A stretch of 29,968 nucleotides of DNA from the NCBI GenBank assembly GCA_013152945.1, contig JAADFL010000049.1:1-29968 (forward strand), in the 5' to 3' direction. Source of the DNA: Deltaproteobacteria bacterium. GTDB lineage: Bacteria; Myxococcota_A; JAADFL01. Positions 1 to 7,689 of this stretch are shown here, piece after piece (position 1 is the stretch's first letter; each line of letters begins with the position of its first letter). Position numbers and translations under genes: made by a program. The notes beneath the pieces were generated by a model. The model did no database searches. It saw nothing but the letters and a program-made list of their open reading frames with translations, and had not been told where the DNA came from.

Positions 1-2
1 AC

Positions 3-1139
3 TCAGTGGATGCAGACATGAACGATGATGACAGGGAAGCAAACGATTTGATTGAGCCCATCGACTTGCTGGATTCAGACATAAAGGATGACATCCACTC
101 CGAATTGGTCGAAGATGTTTATTCCGAGAATCTGGAGCCCTCGTGGTTCAGGTGCAGGGAAGATGTCTTGGATGTAGAAAGCATAACAGTGACCAGCATG
201 GAGGAGCTTGAGAAGCTTCGGGGTTACAGGAGGATTACAGGCGAGGTCACCATTGGTGACCGCAATCAATCGTTTGCATCACTTGATGAGCTTCGATGCC
301 TTAGAGAGGTGAAGAGTCTTGATATTAGTTCTTTTGTAGTGGACATGTCAGGTATCTCTGGACTGACAAGGATATTCGGCAAGGAGGGCGCGCTTTCAAT
401 AATGGCTGGTTTTTCGCAGGTTCCTGAATTCGAGCACCTGGTCGAGGTCCATACAATAGATATTGTAATAGGCCCAGTGCCGACAGGTACGCTCAAGGAG
501 ATACGGGGGTTCAACGCCTTGAGTCGTGTTGGCGAGTTGATTATTGTCAATCAGAGCTATAGCACTGAGCCGGCAATTGAGCTTGTATCCATCTCCGGCT
601 TCAACAACCTCGAGGAGGTTGTAGGTAATATATTTATAGACGGACTCTCATCGATGGATGGAGAGTCGAAGTTGAAGTCCATATCAGGTTTTGAAAGTTT
701 GCGTTCAGCAGGAGGCCTGGGCCTGGACAAACTCAATGGAACGAGAATCGATGCATTTAAGAATCTAGAGACACTCGGGGCCCTGGGGATCAGTGATTCC
801 AGCTTTACTACGGAAGGTGCGTTCGAGAGGCTGCATACAATAAAAGGCGTTTTCAACTTTGAGCGTAACAGGGTGAAGAGCATGGATGAGTTCGCGGCAC
901 TGAAGAGTGTAGCCTCTATCGGAGTACCATATATAAGCATATCTTATAATCCGGAGCTTGAGGACATCAAGGGACTCTTCAATATCAAAGAAGCCGGATT
1001 TGATGAAATATACATTACCGACAACCCCAAGCTCCCGACCTGCCAGGTGGAGAAGTTCATAGAGCACTTGAGGTCCCTGGGCTGGGCCGGAAAAGCTTAC
1101 ATCGATGGAAACGATGACCAGGCCACGTGTGACCCATAG
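3..1139 (+). CDS. Receptor-L/leucine-rich-repeat-like secreted protein, 5' end cut by window
   Basis: The reading frame is open from the first bases of the window. A GTG at position 6 is available, but no signal peptide follows it, so the true start and export signal probably lie upstream. The visible part begins with an Asp/Glu-rich linker of about 45 residues. It then shows repeating blocks of the type 'ISGF-NLEEV-G-I-I', for example SISGFNNLEEV and SISGFESLRSA, separated by 25-45 residues. This is the beta-helix pattern of receptor L-domain/LRR-like proteins. The C-terminus has a Cys pair (PTCQVEKF and ATCDP) around a GWAGKAYIDGND stretch, a common ending of such lipoproteins and secreted proteins in deltaproteobacteria. 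The role is unknown; surface binding or recognition is the usual guess. The family is fairly sure, the function is not. Confidence 0.75.
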   Translation, partial: SVDADMNDDDREANDLIEPIDLLDSDIKDDIHSELVEDVYSENLEPSWFRCREDVLDVESITVTSMEELEKLRGYRRITGEVTIGDRNQSFASLDELRCLREVKSLDISSFVVDMSGISGLTRIFGKEGALSIMAGFSQVPEFEHLVEVHTIDIVIGPVPTGTLKEIRGFNALSRVGELIIVNQSYSTEPAIELVSISGFNNLEEVVGNIFIDGLSSMDGESKLKSISGFESLRSAGGLGLDKLNGTRIDAFKNLETLGALGISDSSFTTEGAFERLHTIKGVFNFERNRVKSMDEFAALKSVASIGVPYISISYNPELEDIKGLFNIKEAGFDEIYITDNPKLPTCQVEKFIEHLRSLGWAGKAYIDGNDDQATCDP

Positions 1140-1384
1140 CTGTAACCATGGACGAAGGCACAGCCCAACTGCATGGGCGATTTGGCGTAACACTTTGAGA
1201 TGTAATCGGGAACCCGTCCCTGGTCTTCCTCCAAGGAGCGCTTAAGGACCTGGCCGGCTTGGTTGATATCCTTTGCTTTGGCGAGGCGTAGTTCTACGAC
1301 CAGGCCTTTGGGCGGTATCTCCCCAAAGCCCGGTATCATGCTTCCCGGCCCGGTACCTTCGAGCTTCTCTCCAGGTACCCTGGT
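1140..1384. other. Gene-poor stretch, possible decayed minus-strand ORF
   Basis: There is no convincing gene between the receptor-L protein and the tRNA promoter. The minus strand carries an open frame (1339 down to 1097) whose translation has protein-like stretches such as PPKGLVVELRLAKAKD and VPDYISKCYAKSP. It overlaps the end of the neighbouring gene, has no clear ribosome site, and stops separate it from protein-like sequence in another frame just upstream. A decayed gene fragment is possible. I recognise no family with confidence. Confidence 0.3.
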
Positions 1385-1410
1385 ACCGGCATTTTAATTC
1401 GGCTACCACA
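1385..1410 (-). repeat. 26-base repeat element, copy 1
   Basis: Read on the minus strand this begins tgtggtagccgaat and ends aaaatgccggt. A second copy lies at 21095-21120 on the plus strand, with 24 of 26 bases identical (T/C at the 15th base, C/T at the 22nd). Similarity stops sharply on both sides. This copy sits 16 bases before the -35 box of the tRNA-Phe promoter. It could be a protein binding site or the terminal remnant of a mobile element; the sequence alone does not decide. Confidence 0.6.
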
Positions 1411-1426
1411 CTTTGGCTCTTTCTCC

Positions 1427-1455
1427 TTGACTGATTCGGCCATGGTACGTATAAA
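1427..1455 (+). promoter_or_regulatory. Sigma70-type promoter of tRNA-Phe
   Basis: A -35 box TTGACT (1427-1432) and a -10 box TATAAA (1450-1455) are separated by exactly 17 bases. Transcription would start near 1462, about 11 bases before the mature tRNA. It is one of the best sigma70 matches in the window, which suits a stable RNA gene. Confidence 0.75.
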
Positions 1456-1472
1456 TCCATGCACTGCCATGA

Positions 1473-1548
1473 GCCCAGGTAGCTCAGTCGGTAGAGCAGG
1501 GGACTGAAAATCCCCGTGTCGGCGGTTCAATTCCGTCCCTGGGCACCA
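1473..1548 (+). tRNA. tRNA-Phe (anticodon GAA), CCA encoded
   Basis: A full cloverleaf can be drawn. The acceptor stem pairs GCCCAGG (1473-1479) with CCTGGGC (1538-1544). The D arm is GCTC...GAGC. The anticodon stem is GGGGA/TCCCC with loop CTGAAAA, giving anticodon GAA for phenylalanine. The T arm is GGCGG TTCAATT CCGTC, with one G-T pair. The discriminator is A1545 and CCA is encoded at 1546-1548. It has its own promoter upstream and a hairpin terminator downstream, so it is probably a single-gene transcript. Confidence 0.97.
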
Positions 1549-1578
1549 TGAATTTTACTTGTTTACCTGTTTATCGAG

Positions 1579-1597
1579 AGCCCAAAACAGGGCTTTT
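1579..1597 (+). terminator. Intrinsic terminator after tRNA-Phe
   Basis: AGCCC (1579-1583) pairs with GGGCT (1590-1594) around the loop AAAACA, and a short T run follows. It lies 31 bases after the tRNA. The stem has only five base pairs, so the strength is moderate. Confidence 0.6.
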
Positions 1598-1601
1598 CCC
1601 G

Positions 1602-2375
1602 TCATCTCTGATCGGCTCCGATAAGGGCTGCTCCCAGCGCACCGGCGTACTGGGAAAGTTCATGGAAGTTGATTTTCATGCCGAGGCGTTTTTCCAGTGC
1701 TTTTCTCACTCCCTCGTTGATGGAGACTCCGCCCGTGAACAGTATGGGTTCTTCAATGGGTAATCTTCCCGCCATTCCCGCCACCCTGGAAGCTACGGAC
1801 ATGCAAATACCTGCGGATATTTCTTCGATAGGGGCGCCGGAATTTACCTGGCCGATTACTTCCGATTCTGCGAATACAGTGCATATCGAGCTTATGGGCA
1901 CCGGGTTTTTCATGCCTGTAAGGGCAATATTGGAAAAGCTGTCAAGGTCGAAATCCAGGGCTTTTGCCATCACCTCCAGGAACCTGCCCGTCCCGGCGGC
2001 ACATTTATCGTTCATGGCGAAATCAATCACCCGCCCATTTTGGTCCAGGGCGATAGCCTTTGAATCCTGTCCGCCTATATCGATCACGAACCTGCACCCC
2101 TGAAGCAAGGCCCAAGCCCCCCTTGCATGACATGTAATTTCCGTTACCACCTTGTCGGCGACCCTCACCCTGGCCCTTCCATAGCCCGTGGCAATGCACA
2201 TCCCGATGTTGGATTTCCCGTATCCCGTTTCCAAGAGGCTGCGGTTCAACAATGCCTCCGCTACCTCGTGGCCCTTAAATCCGGCCCGGCCCAAGGCCTT
2301 TTTGATTACATGCTCCTGTTCCAACAGGACGACTTTTACAGTCGTGGACCCGACATCGATTCCAGCGAATATCAC
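1602..2375 (-). CDS. Acyl-CoA dehydratase activase (HgdC/BadF family ATPase)
   Basis: This 257-residue protein matches the activator component of 2-hydroxyacyl-CoA dehydratases and benzoyl-CoA reductases (BadF/BadG/BcrA/BcrD family). Such proteins form an ATP-driven homodimer holding one [4Fe-4S] cluster and inject an electron into a partner enzyme. The ASKHA phosphate loop IDVGSTTVK is at residues 6-14. The adenosine loop FTGGVSIN is near the C-terminus. The two expected cluster ligands are Cys125 in CAAGTGRF and Cys165 in SSICTVFAESE. Length is normal. The start overlaps the stop of the preceding KtrA-like gene by four bases (ATGA), so the two are translationally coupled. No dehydratase subunit gene lies in the window, so the partner must be elsewhere. 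Family assignment is firm; the substrate is unknown. Confidence 0.92.
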   Translation of the reverse strand: MIFAGIDVGSTTVKVVLLEQEHVIKKALGRAGFKGHEVAEALLNRSLLETGYGKSNIGMCIATGYGRARVRVADKVVTEITCHARGAWALLQGCRFVIDIGGQDSKAIALDQNGRVIDFAMNDKCAAGTGRFLEVMAKALDFDLDSFSNIALTGMKNPVPISSICTVFAESEVIGQVNSGAPIEEISAGICMSVASRVAGMAGRLPIEEPILFTGGVSINEGVRKALEKRLGMKINFHELSQYAGALGAALIGADQR

Positions 2376-3049
2376 AAGGATTCCCCGGTATCTTGCCTGA
2401 ACATCTCCAGGTCTTCTCTCTTCCCGAGCATGAGGAGCACATCGCCTTTTTTCACGACTTGGTTCGCAGTTGCAGGTAAGGATTTTTCCCCGTTCTCGTC
2501 TTTCCTGCGTATCAGGGCAGCCGTGAGATGGTACTTCGAACGAAGGCGGGATTCACCCAAGTTTTTCCCCCAAATCGTTTTTGGAGCCTGTACTTCTAGC
2601 AACGCAAAGCCTTCCAGAAACGGGATCCTGGCGATGACCTCGGGCTCTGTCAGTTGAACGGCCAGCCTTTTTGCAATGTCCCTTTCCGGATGTATCACCT
2701 CGGTGGCTCCGGCCCTTTCCAATATATGCCCGTGGTCGATCGAAACGGCCTTTGCGATGATCTCCTTGATGCCGAATTCCTTTAGGAACATTGTTACCAA
2801 AATGGAAGCAGCTATCTTGGATCCGAGGCCGACTATTCCCACGTCGGCATCCTGAACGCCGATTTTTTCCAAGGCGGTCCGGTCGGACACATCGATTACT
2901 GCGGCCCTGGAACAGTAGCTCCTGGCTGCCTGGACCGCTTTTTTACTCTTGTCCAGGGCCAGAACTTCATGGCCCATCTGGTGCAGTGACATGGTCACGG
3001 GTTTGCCGAAACTACCCAGTCCGATTATTACGAAACGCCTGCGGTCCAA
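2372..3049 (-). CDS. TrkA/KtrA-type K+ transport regulator, second copy
   Basis: This 225-residue protein has one RCK unit: an N-terminal Rossmann domain (TrkA-N) with GLGSFG at residues 10-15 and an acidic residue, Asp33, ending the second strand, then a TrkA-C domain over roughly residues 140-220. Such cytosolic regulators form octameric rings that bind ATP/ADP or NAD(H) and gate a TrkH/KtrB channel. The nucleotide-binding residues look intact. It follows another RCK gene by two bases and precedes the HgdC-like gene with a four-base overlap, so it is inside one operon. Having two single-RCK genes rather than one is unusual for a Ktr system; together they equal one full-length TrkA, which has two RCK units in one chain. 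Confidence 0.9.
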   Translation of the reverse strand: MDRRRFVIIGLGSFGKPVTMSLHQMGHEVLALDKSKKAVQAARSYCSRAAVIDVSDRTALEKIGVQDADVGIVGLGSKIAASILVTMFLKEFGIKEIIAKAVSIDHGHILERAGATEVIHPERDIAKRLAVQLTEPEVIARIPFLEGFALLEVQAPKTIWGKNLGESRLRSKYHLTAALIRRKDENGEKSLPATANQVVKKGDVLLMLGKREDLEMFRQDTGESL

Positions 3050-3051
3050 AC

Positions 3052-3705
3052 CTATGCCTCCCTCATCCTTTTAACCCCTTCTTCAGGACCGATTACTACG
3101 AGTATGTCACTGTCTTTTACCTTGTGATCAGCCCCGGGGGATATTACCGTGCGTTCGGGCACTAATTCCTTTACTGCCAGCACCTGGACCCCGTATCGTT
3201 TTCCAGGATCCAATTCTGCAAGAGAACGGCCCACGATTCTCTTGGAGGGAGCCAATTCCACCAAGCTGAAGCCCGATGGCAGGGAAAGATAGTAAAGTAC
3301 ATTTTCCGAGCAAAGCCTGCGGGCGAGTTGAAACGCTCTTTCCTGCTCCGGGAAGACCACGTGAGTCGCTCCGATACGTCTCAATATTTCAGCATGATCT
3401 TCATCCAGGGCTTTTGCAACGATCTGCGGCACACCCAGCCTGGTGAGATGCAGGACTACTCTTGTGACGGCATCCATGCTGCCTCCCAGGCTGACCACTA
3501 CCACGTCCATCTTGTCCACGCCCATGGCCACAAGATTGTCCCTTTGAGTCGCGTCGGAAACCATGGCCTTGTCCACTTCGGGTTGGACCGCCTTGGCCCG
3601 GTCCGGATCGCCGTCGATGGCTATTACGTATCGGCCCAGCCTGCTCAACTCGAGAGCCATGGTCATTCCGAATTTGCCGAGGCCGATGACAGCATGCTTT
3701 TTCAT
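3052..3705 (-). CDS. TrkA/KtrA-type K+ transport regulator, first copy
   Basis: This 217-residue single-RCK protein has the Rossmann motif GLGKFG at residues 8-13 and Asp31 at the end of strand two. A TrkA-C domain follows in the last 80 residues (FSLVELAPSKRIVGRSLAELD and onward). It starts 10 bases after the stop of the KtrB-like channel gene and is followed two bases later by a second RCK gene, so channel and regulators are made together. It should form the cytosolic gating ring of the channel, alone or mixed with its neighbour. The two RCK proteins are clearly related but quite diverged, which suggests an old duplication or a two-subunit ring. Confidence 0.92.
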   Translation of the reverse strand: MKKHAVIGLGKFGMTMALELSRLGRYVIAIDGDPDRAKAVQPEVDKAMVSDATQRDNLVAMGVDKMDVVVVSLGGSMDAVTRVVLHLTRLGVPQIVAKALDEDHAEILRRIGATHVVFPEQERAFQLARRLCSENVLYYLSLPSGFSLVELAPSKRIVGRSLAELDPGKRYGVQVLAVKELVPERTVISPGADHKVKDSDILVVIGPEEGVKRMREA

Positions 3706-3715
3706 CGAGCTGGCC

Positions 3716-5074
3716 TCATCCTACCACCACGTTTTCTTCTGCATACTGGAACCTGCCTTTCTTTTCACCGGGTCCGAGGGCCATGGCAAGAGTCAATGGC
3801 CCGAGCCGGCCCGCCAGCATGGTGAATACTATAATAATTTTACCCACAGGGGAAAGATTGGATGTAATGCCGGTAGAGAGCCCTACAGTGCCGAATGCGG
3901 ACATGACTTCGAAAAAGAGCTCCATGAAGGTGCCGCCCCCGCCCCTGTGGGGGACGGATGAAACTTCGGCAGCCATCAAGAGGAAGGTCATGATTGTTAC
4001 GAATACAAAAGAGAGCATGATGATCGCCAGGGCCTTTGAGATAGTACGTTCCGGTATGGTCCGCTGGAAAATGTTCACGGTGTGCCTGGATTTGAGCCCT
4101 CCCCTGAACATTGATGCCACTATGGCCACGGTGCTCGTCTTGACTCCTCCACCGCAGGAACCCGGACTGGCGCCGATGAACATCAATATCATGGTAAGGA
4201 AGAGAGACGTATTTGTGAGCATCGAGTAATCCAGGGTGTTGAAACCGGCCGTCCTGGCGGTAATGGACTGGAAAAAAGAAGCCATCACCTGCTCTCCAAC
4301 CGGGAGTTGCTCCAGGGTGTTGTTCCTTTCGAACAACCAGATGCCGATTGCTCCGCCGATTATCAGAATGGCGGTCGTGGAAAGAACCACCTCGGTATGA
4401 AGCGTCAGGCGGACCGTTTTTCCCTTTCTTCTCCTGGTCCAGGCCTTCAACATGTCCTGAAGAACCAGGAAACCGATTCCTCCAAGAACTATCAGGAACA
4501 TTATGGTGACGTTTATTATGAAATCTCCCCTATAATGAATAAAACTGTCCGAGTACAGAGAGAAACCGGCATTGCAAAACGCTGAAACGCTGTGGAAAAT
4601 TCCCGAATAGAGAGCTTGCTCAAAGGGCATATGGCTTGAAAATCCAAGGGATAAGAAAAGTGCTCCCACAGCCTCTATAGTCAAGGTGAAGATGAATACG
4701 TTGCGAACCATGGCAGTAATGGAAGACCGTCTCGTGTTGCCCAGGGTGGAAGACAACACGTCCTGGTTGCGGAAAGAAAGCCTTTTGCCAAGGAGCACCA
4801 AAAAGATGCTGGAGAATGTCATGATGCCGAGCCCGCCGAGTTGTATCAGCGCAAGCACGGTACCCTGCCCGAAGGTGGATAACTTGGAGCCCGTATCCAC
4901 GACTATCAACCCGGTTACACACGTCGCCGATGTTGCAGTGAACAAGGCATCGACCCATGAAAGAGGATCACCCCGGCTGGCCCAAGGCATTGCCAGAAGC
5001 ACGGCGCCTGCAAGTATCACAACCGAGAATGATAACAAGAGTGTCTGTGCTGGTTTCAGGGCGGGAAGTTTCAA
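3716..5074 (-). CDS. TrkH/KtrB family potassium uptake protein
   Basis: This 452-residue inner-membrane protein has the four pore repeats of the Trk/Ktr/HKT superfamily. The filter loops can be read as SATCVTGL (residues 49-56), SAFCNAGFS, TARTAGFNT and SAFGTVGLSTG, each flanked by hydrophobic helices. Length fits KtrB better than the longer TrkH proteins. Start choice: TTG at 5074, because a GGAGG lies five bases upstream and the first hydrophobic helix begins right after a short basic N-terminus. It is the first gene of a likely four-gene unit (channel, two RCK regulators, HgdC-like activase). In known Ktr systems uptake is often coupled to or stimulated by Na+; that is family knowledge and cannot be read from this sequence. 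Confidence 0.93.
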   Translation of the reverse strand: MKLPALKPAQTLLLSFSVVILAGAVLLAMPWASRGDPLSWVDALFTATSATCVTGLIVVDTGSKLSTFGQGTVLALIQLGGLGIMTFSSIFLVLLGKRLSFRNQDVLSSTLGNTRRSSITAMVRNVFIFTLTIEAVGALFLSLGFSSHMPFEQALYSGIFHSVSAFCNAGFSLYSDSFIHYRGDFIINVTIMFLIVLGGIGFLVLQDMLKAWTRRRKGKTVRLTLHTEVVLSTTAILIIGGAIGIWLFERNNTLEQLPVGEQVMASFFQSITARTAGFNTLDYSMLTNTSLFLTMILMFIGASPGSCGGGVKTSTVAIVASMFRGGLKSRHTVNIFQRTIPERTISKALAIIMLSFVFVTIMTFLLMAAEVSSVPHRGGGGTFMELFFEVMSAFGTVGLSTGITSNLSPVGKIIIVFTMLAGRLGPLTLAMALGPGEKKGRFQYAEENVVVG

Positions 5075-5087
5075 CCGGTCCTCCGAC

Positions 5088-5117
5088 CCCGGCCGGACTA
5101 CACAATAGACGGCCGGG
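5088..5117 (-). promoter_or_regulatory. GC-rich hairpin in the leader of the K+ channel gene
   Basis: CCCGGCCG (5088-5095) pairs with CGGCCGGG (5110-5117) around a 14-base loop. It begins 13 bases upstream of the channel start codon and just before the GGAGG ribosome site. No T run follows on the minus strand, so it is not a classical terminator. It could influence translation or protect the mRNA end. Confidence 0.4.
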
Positions 5118-5220
5118 CCTCAAGAATGTTGTGATTCTAACCTGGTTGAACACCACCGAGTCAAGGCTAGAGTCGTTGCCGATAGAGTTTTCCGTTATAA
5201 CGCTGAGCGATCGGAGTGAC

Positions 5221-5280
5221 CGGCAAGGCGCAACAACGAAGTAATACCTCCAGGTATTTCGAGCAAGAGTAACGCAGCCG
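5221..5280. repeat. Interrupted palindrome in the intergenic region (REP-like candidate)
   Basis: The 254 bases between the decarboxylase beta and K+ channel genes hold no gene. They contain two 28-base arms around a TCCA centre. The inner six pairs (AATACC/GGTATT) and outer four (CGGC/GCCG) match exactly, the rest only in part. Beyond the palindrome a similar motif, gagagcttcgaggtccggc, echoes the left flank near 5206-5224. This layout is like a dispersed extragenic repeat. I see no second copy in this window, so repetition in the genome is an expectation only. Confidence 0.4.
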
Positions 5281-5328
5281 AGAGCTTCGAGGTCCGGCTG
5301 GATGCGAAAAATATTTTCGGCACCGGCT

Positions 5329-6459
5329 CTAGAACAAACCCAGGAAGTAGCCGGCTGCCACGGCCGAACCGATTACGCCCGCTGCGTTGGGCCCCATGGC
5401 GTGCATCAGGAGGTAATTCTTCTTGTTCTCTTTTTGCCCCATGTAGTGAACCACCCTGGCAGCCATGGGCACTGCAGACACGCCGGCTGCACCCAACATC
5501 GGATTGAACGGCTTCTTGCTGAACCATGACATCACCTTTCCAAGCAATACACCGCCTGCAGTGCCGAAACCAAAGGCGCACAGGCCCAGGAAAAGGACCA
5601 GCAATGTATCGGGTTCCATTACCCGGTCCGCGGGCATGGATGCACCTACTCCGAGCATGAGCAGTATGGTCACTATGTTGACGAATTCATTTTGAGCCGT
5701 CTTGGTGAGCCTGTTCACAACGCCGCTTTCCCTGAAAAGGTTTCCCAGGAACAAGAGTCCGACAAGGGGAGCGCTTCTTGGAATCATCAGGATGATGAAG
5801 ATCGGCACGAATATGGCGAAAAAGATCTTCTCCTTTTTCGATACCGGCCTCAACATCGGCTTCATGTAGATCTTCCTTTCTCTCCCGGAGGTCAGCAACC
5901 TGATGATTGGCGGCTGAATCAATGCCACCATGGCCATGTACGAGTATGCGGCGGTGGCTGTTATTCCCATGATGTGCGGAGCGAGTCTTCCCGTCGTAAA
6001 AATGGTGGTGGGTCCGTCGGCGCCGCCTATTATGCCGATGGAACATGCCTCGGGTATGCTGAAGCCATAGGCGACAGCGCCGAGGAATGCCACATAAATG
6101 CCGAGTTGTGCCGCCGCTCCAAGTATAAAAGCCTTTGGATCAGCTATCAAAGGACCGAAATCCGTCAATGTACCTATACAGAAGAAAATGAGCTGCGGCA
6201 AAATCATGTATTGGTACAGGCCGAACTTGAGCAAGATGCCAAGGAAACCGGCGGATCCCATCGGCTGGCCCGCCGCCGGCTGGACCATAAGTCCTGTAAT
6301 TGGAAGATTGGCCAGGATCATGCCTGCGCCGATTGGCAGGAGTTCAAGAGGCTCCCACTCTTTGACGATTGCCAAAGTAATGAAGCTGAGCCCGGCGATT
6401 ATCATAATGGCTTGGCCCAGAGTCAGGCTTGAAAAACCGGTTTGCAGGCCAATGCTCAT
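5329..6459 (-). CDS. Na+-translocating decarboxylase beta subunit (OadB/GcdB family)
   Basis: This 376-residue, very hydrophobic protein matches the beta subunit of oxaloacetate, glutaconyl-CoA and methylmalonyl-CoA decarboxylases, which couple carboxybiotin decarboxylation to Na+ export. Family signatures include TDFGPLIADP (residues 99-108) and IGGADGPT (144-151), where Asp148 corresponds to the Na+/H+-binding aspartate of the family. GVGASMPAD and a late PMAARVVHYMGQ stretch also fit. The start overlaps the stop of the gamma-like subunit gene by four bases. No biotin carrier or carboxyltransferase (alpha) subunit is encoded in the window, so the substrate cannot be told; the catalytic part must be encoded elsewhere. 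Family is very sure, the exact complex is not. Confidence 0.93.
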   Translation of the reverse strand: MSIGLQTGFSSLTLGQAIMIIAGLSFITLAIVKEWEPLELLPIGAGMILANLPITGLMVQPAAGQPMGSAGFLGILLKFGLYQYMILPQLIFFCIGTLTDFGPLIADPKAFILGAAAQLGIYVAFLGAVAYGFSIPEACSIGIIGGADGPTTIFTTGRLAPHIMGITATAAYSYMAMVALIQPPIIRLLTSGRERKIYMKPMLRPVSKKEKIFFAIFVPIFIILMIPRSAPLVGLLFLGNLFRESGVVNRLTKTAQNEFVNIVTILLMLGVGASMPADRVMEPDTLLVLFLGLCAFGFGTAGGVLLGKVMSWFSKKPFNPMLGAAGVSAVPMAARVVHYMGQKENKKNYLLMHAMGPNAAGVIGSAVAAGYFLGLF

Positions 6460-6650
6460 GAAGCGACTCCGGATTTATTGTGGTCTTCAGCCAAGCTTGT
6501 ACTCTCTTTTTTCACGGAATTCTTTTTCTTGTCCAATGCCATGAATACCTTGCCAGAGATCCATGTTGTAAAAGCTATTATTGCCATCACTCCGAACACG
6601 ATACCAAGGCCCGTGCCCGTAATTACCAAGGCTTGGCTGAATTCATTCAT
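6456..6650 (-). CDS. Small OadG-like gamma subunit of Na+-pumping decarboxylase
   Basis: This 64-residue protein has one membrane helix near the N-terminus (about residues 8-32, ALVITGTGLGIVFGVMAIIA) and a polar Lys/Glu-rich tail, the build of OadG/GcdD subunits that hold the decarboxylase complex together. ATG at 6650 is preferred over the upstream GTG at 6671 because GGAG lies at proper spacing before it and the helix then begins at the usual place. It overlaps the beta subunit gene by four bases, so the two are translationally coupled. About 80 bases separate it from the exchanger gene upstream, with no clear terminator. Confidence 0.85.
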   Translation of the reverse strand: MNEFSQALVITGTGLGIVFGVMAIIAFTTWISGKVFMALDKKKNSVKKESTSLAEDHNKSGVAS

Positions 6651-6729
6651 TGAACAACTCCGTTTAATCACTACGTGAGTTTCGAAAAAAACAACTTTTT
6701 CTCTAAACCCTTTTCTCTGCTGATTCTCT

Positions 6730-7665
6730 TTACCAACTAAAGATATCCAGTGTCCAGCGTATTGCTCCGGCCAATACCAGCAACAGGCCTTCCATGCGCG
6801 TCAATCTCCAGCCTGTTCTCATGAATGCCACGGCCATAACGCACATGGCCAGAAGCATCCACATGCTTGAACCGGCTTCCCGGACAACGCCCATCGGCTT
6901 GATTAGGCCTGCCGTTCCGAGAACTCCAAGGAGGTTGAAGAGATCCGATCCTATCAAATTACCCAGCGATATGCTTGATTTACCCTTGACGGCAGCCATG
7001 AGGGAGGTGGCCAGCTCAGGGGCCGAGGTTCCTGCTGCAACAATGGTTACCGCTATTACCCACTCGGAAATGCCGAGTACCCTTGCTATGCTGGAAGCGG
7101 AATCCACAAGCAGGTCACCTCCTCCTACGACACAAGCTATTCCGATTAGAAGTTTTGCGCCGTCCCTTATGCCGGCCTTATCATTACCCACGGCCTTGTA
7201 TTTCCTGTCTCTTCCCCGCCAGAGTAGAAACAGGTAGGATACCAGGCCGAGAAGGAGGATGCCTGCTTCCCACCTGGCAAGAAATCTATCCCTGAAGAAA
7301 AAAATAAGAAGGGAGGCTGTTAGTATCAACAAGAGTCCGTCACGGTATACTACTTCCCTTGATGTCTTCAGGGTTCCGAACAGGGCGCATCCTCCCAGGA
7401 TGAAGCCGAGGTTGAATATGTTGGAGCCTACTATGTTTCCTACGGAAATATCGGCGTGACCCTGGAACGCCGCCGCTACTGTGACTGCGAACTCAGGCGC
7501 TGATGTGCCGAATGCAACTATTGTCAATCCTATGGTCAAATCCGAGAGACCAAGGGTCTTGCCGATAACGGATGCCCCTTCTATGAGCCATTCCGCACCC
7601 CTCCATAAAAGAGCTACGGACAAGATCAACAGCAGTATGTCTAAAGCCGATTTAACCATTGTCAT
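6730..7665 (-). CDS. Na+/Ca2+ exchanger, CaCA superfamily (YrbG-like)
   Basis: This 311-residue inner-membrane protein shows the two inverted alpha repeats of calcium/sodium antiporters. Repeat one is VAFGTSAPEF (residues 50-59) followed by GNIVGSNIFN (76-85). Repeat two, past residue 200, is VAAGTSAPEL followed by GNLIGSDLFN. The acidic residues in GTSAPE coordinate the ions in this family. About ten hydrophobic segments can be counted. It lies 24 bases after a barrel-like envelope gene and before the Na+ pump subunits. Together with the Na+ pump it suggests sodium-gradient use, here for calcium export. The start is not marked by a clear ribosome site; ATG at 7659 is an alternative. Confidence 0.93.
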   Translation of the reverse strand: MTMVKSALDILLLILSVALLWRGAEWLIEGASVIGKTLGLSDLTIGLTIVAFGTSAPEFAVTVAAAFQGHADISVGNIVGSNIFNLGFILGGCALFGTLKTSREVVYRDGLLLILTASLLIFFFRDRFLARWEAGILLLGLVSYLFLLWRGRDRKYKAVGNDKAGIRDGAKLLIGIACVVGGGDLLVDSASSIARVLGISEWVIAVTIVAAGTSAPELATSLMAAVKGKSSISLGNLIGSDLFNLLGVLGTAGLIKPMGVVREAGSSMWMLLAMCVMAVAFMRTGWRLTRMEGLLLVLAGAIRWTLDIFSW

Positions 7666-7689
7666 CCATAAAGGGGCATGTCGGCAGCC

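Noticed and set aside
5692-6432. A 246-codon plus-strand open frame opposite the decarboxylase beta gene
   Set aside because: It lies fully inside a strongly recognised gene on the other strand, and its translation shows no family motif or ribosome site.
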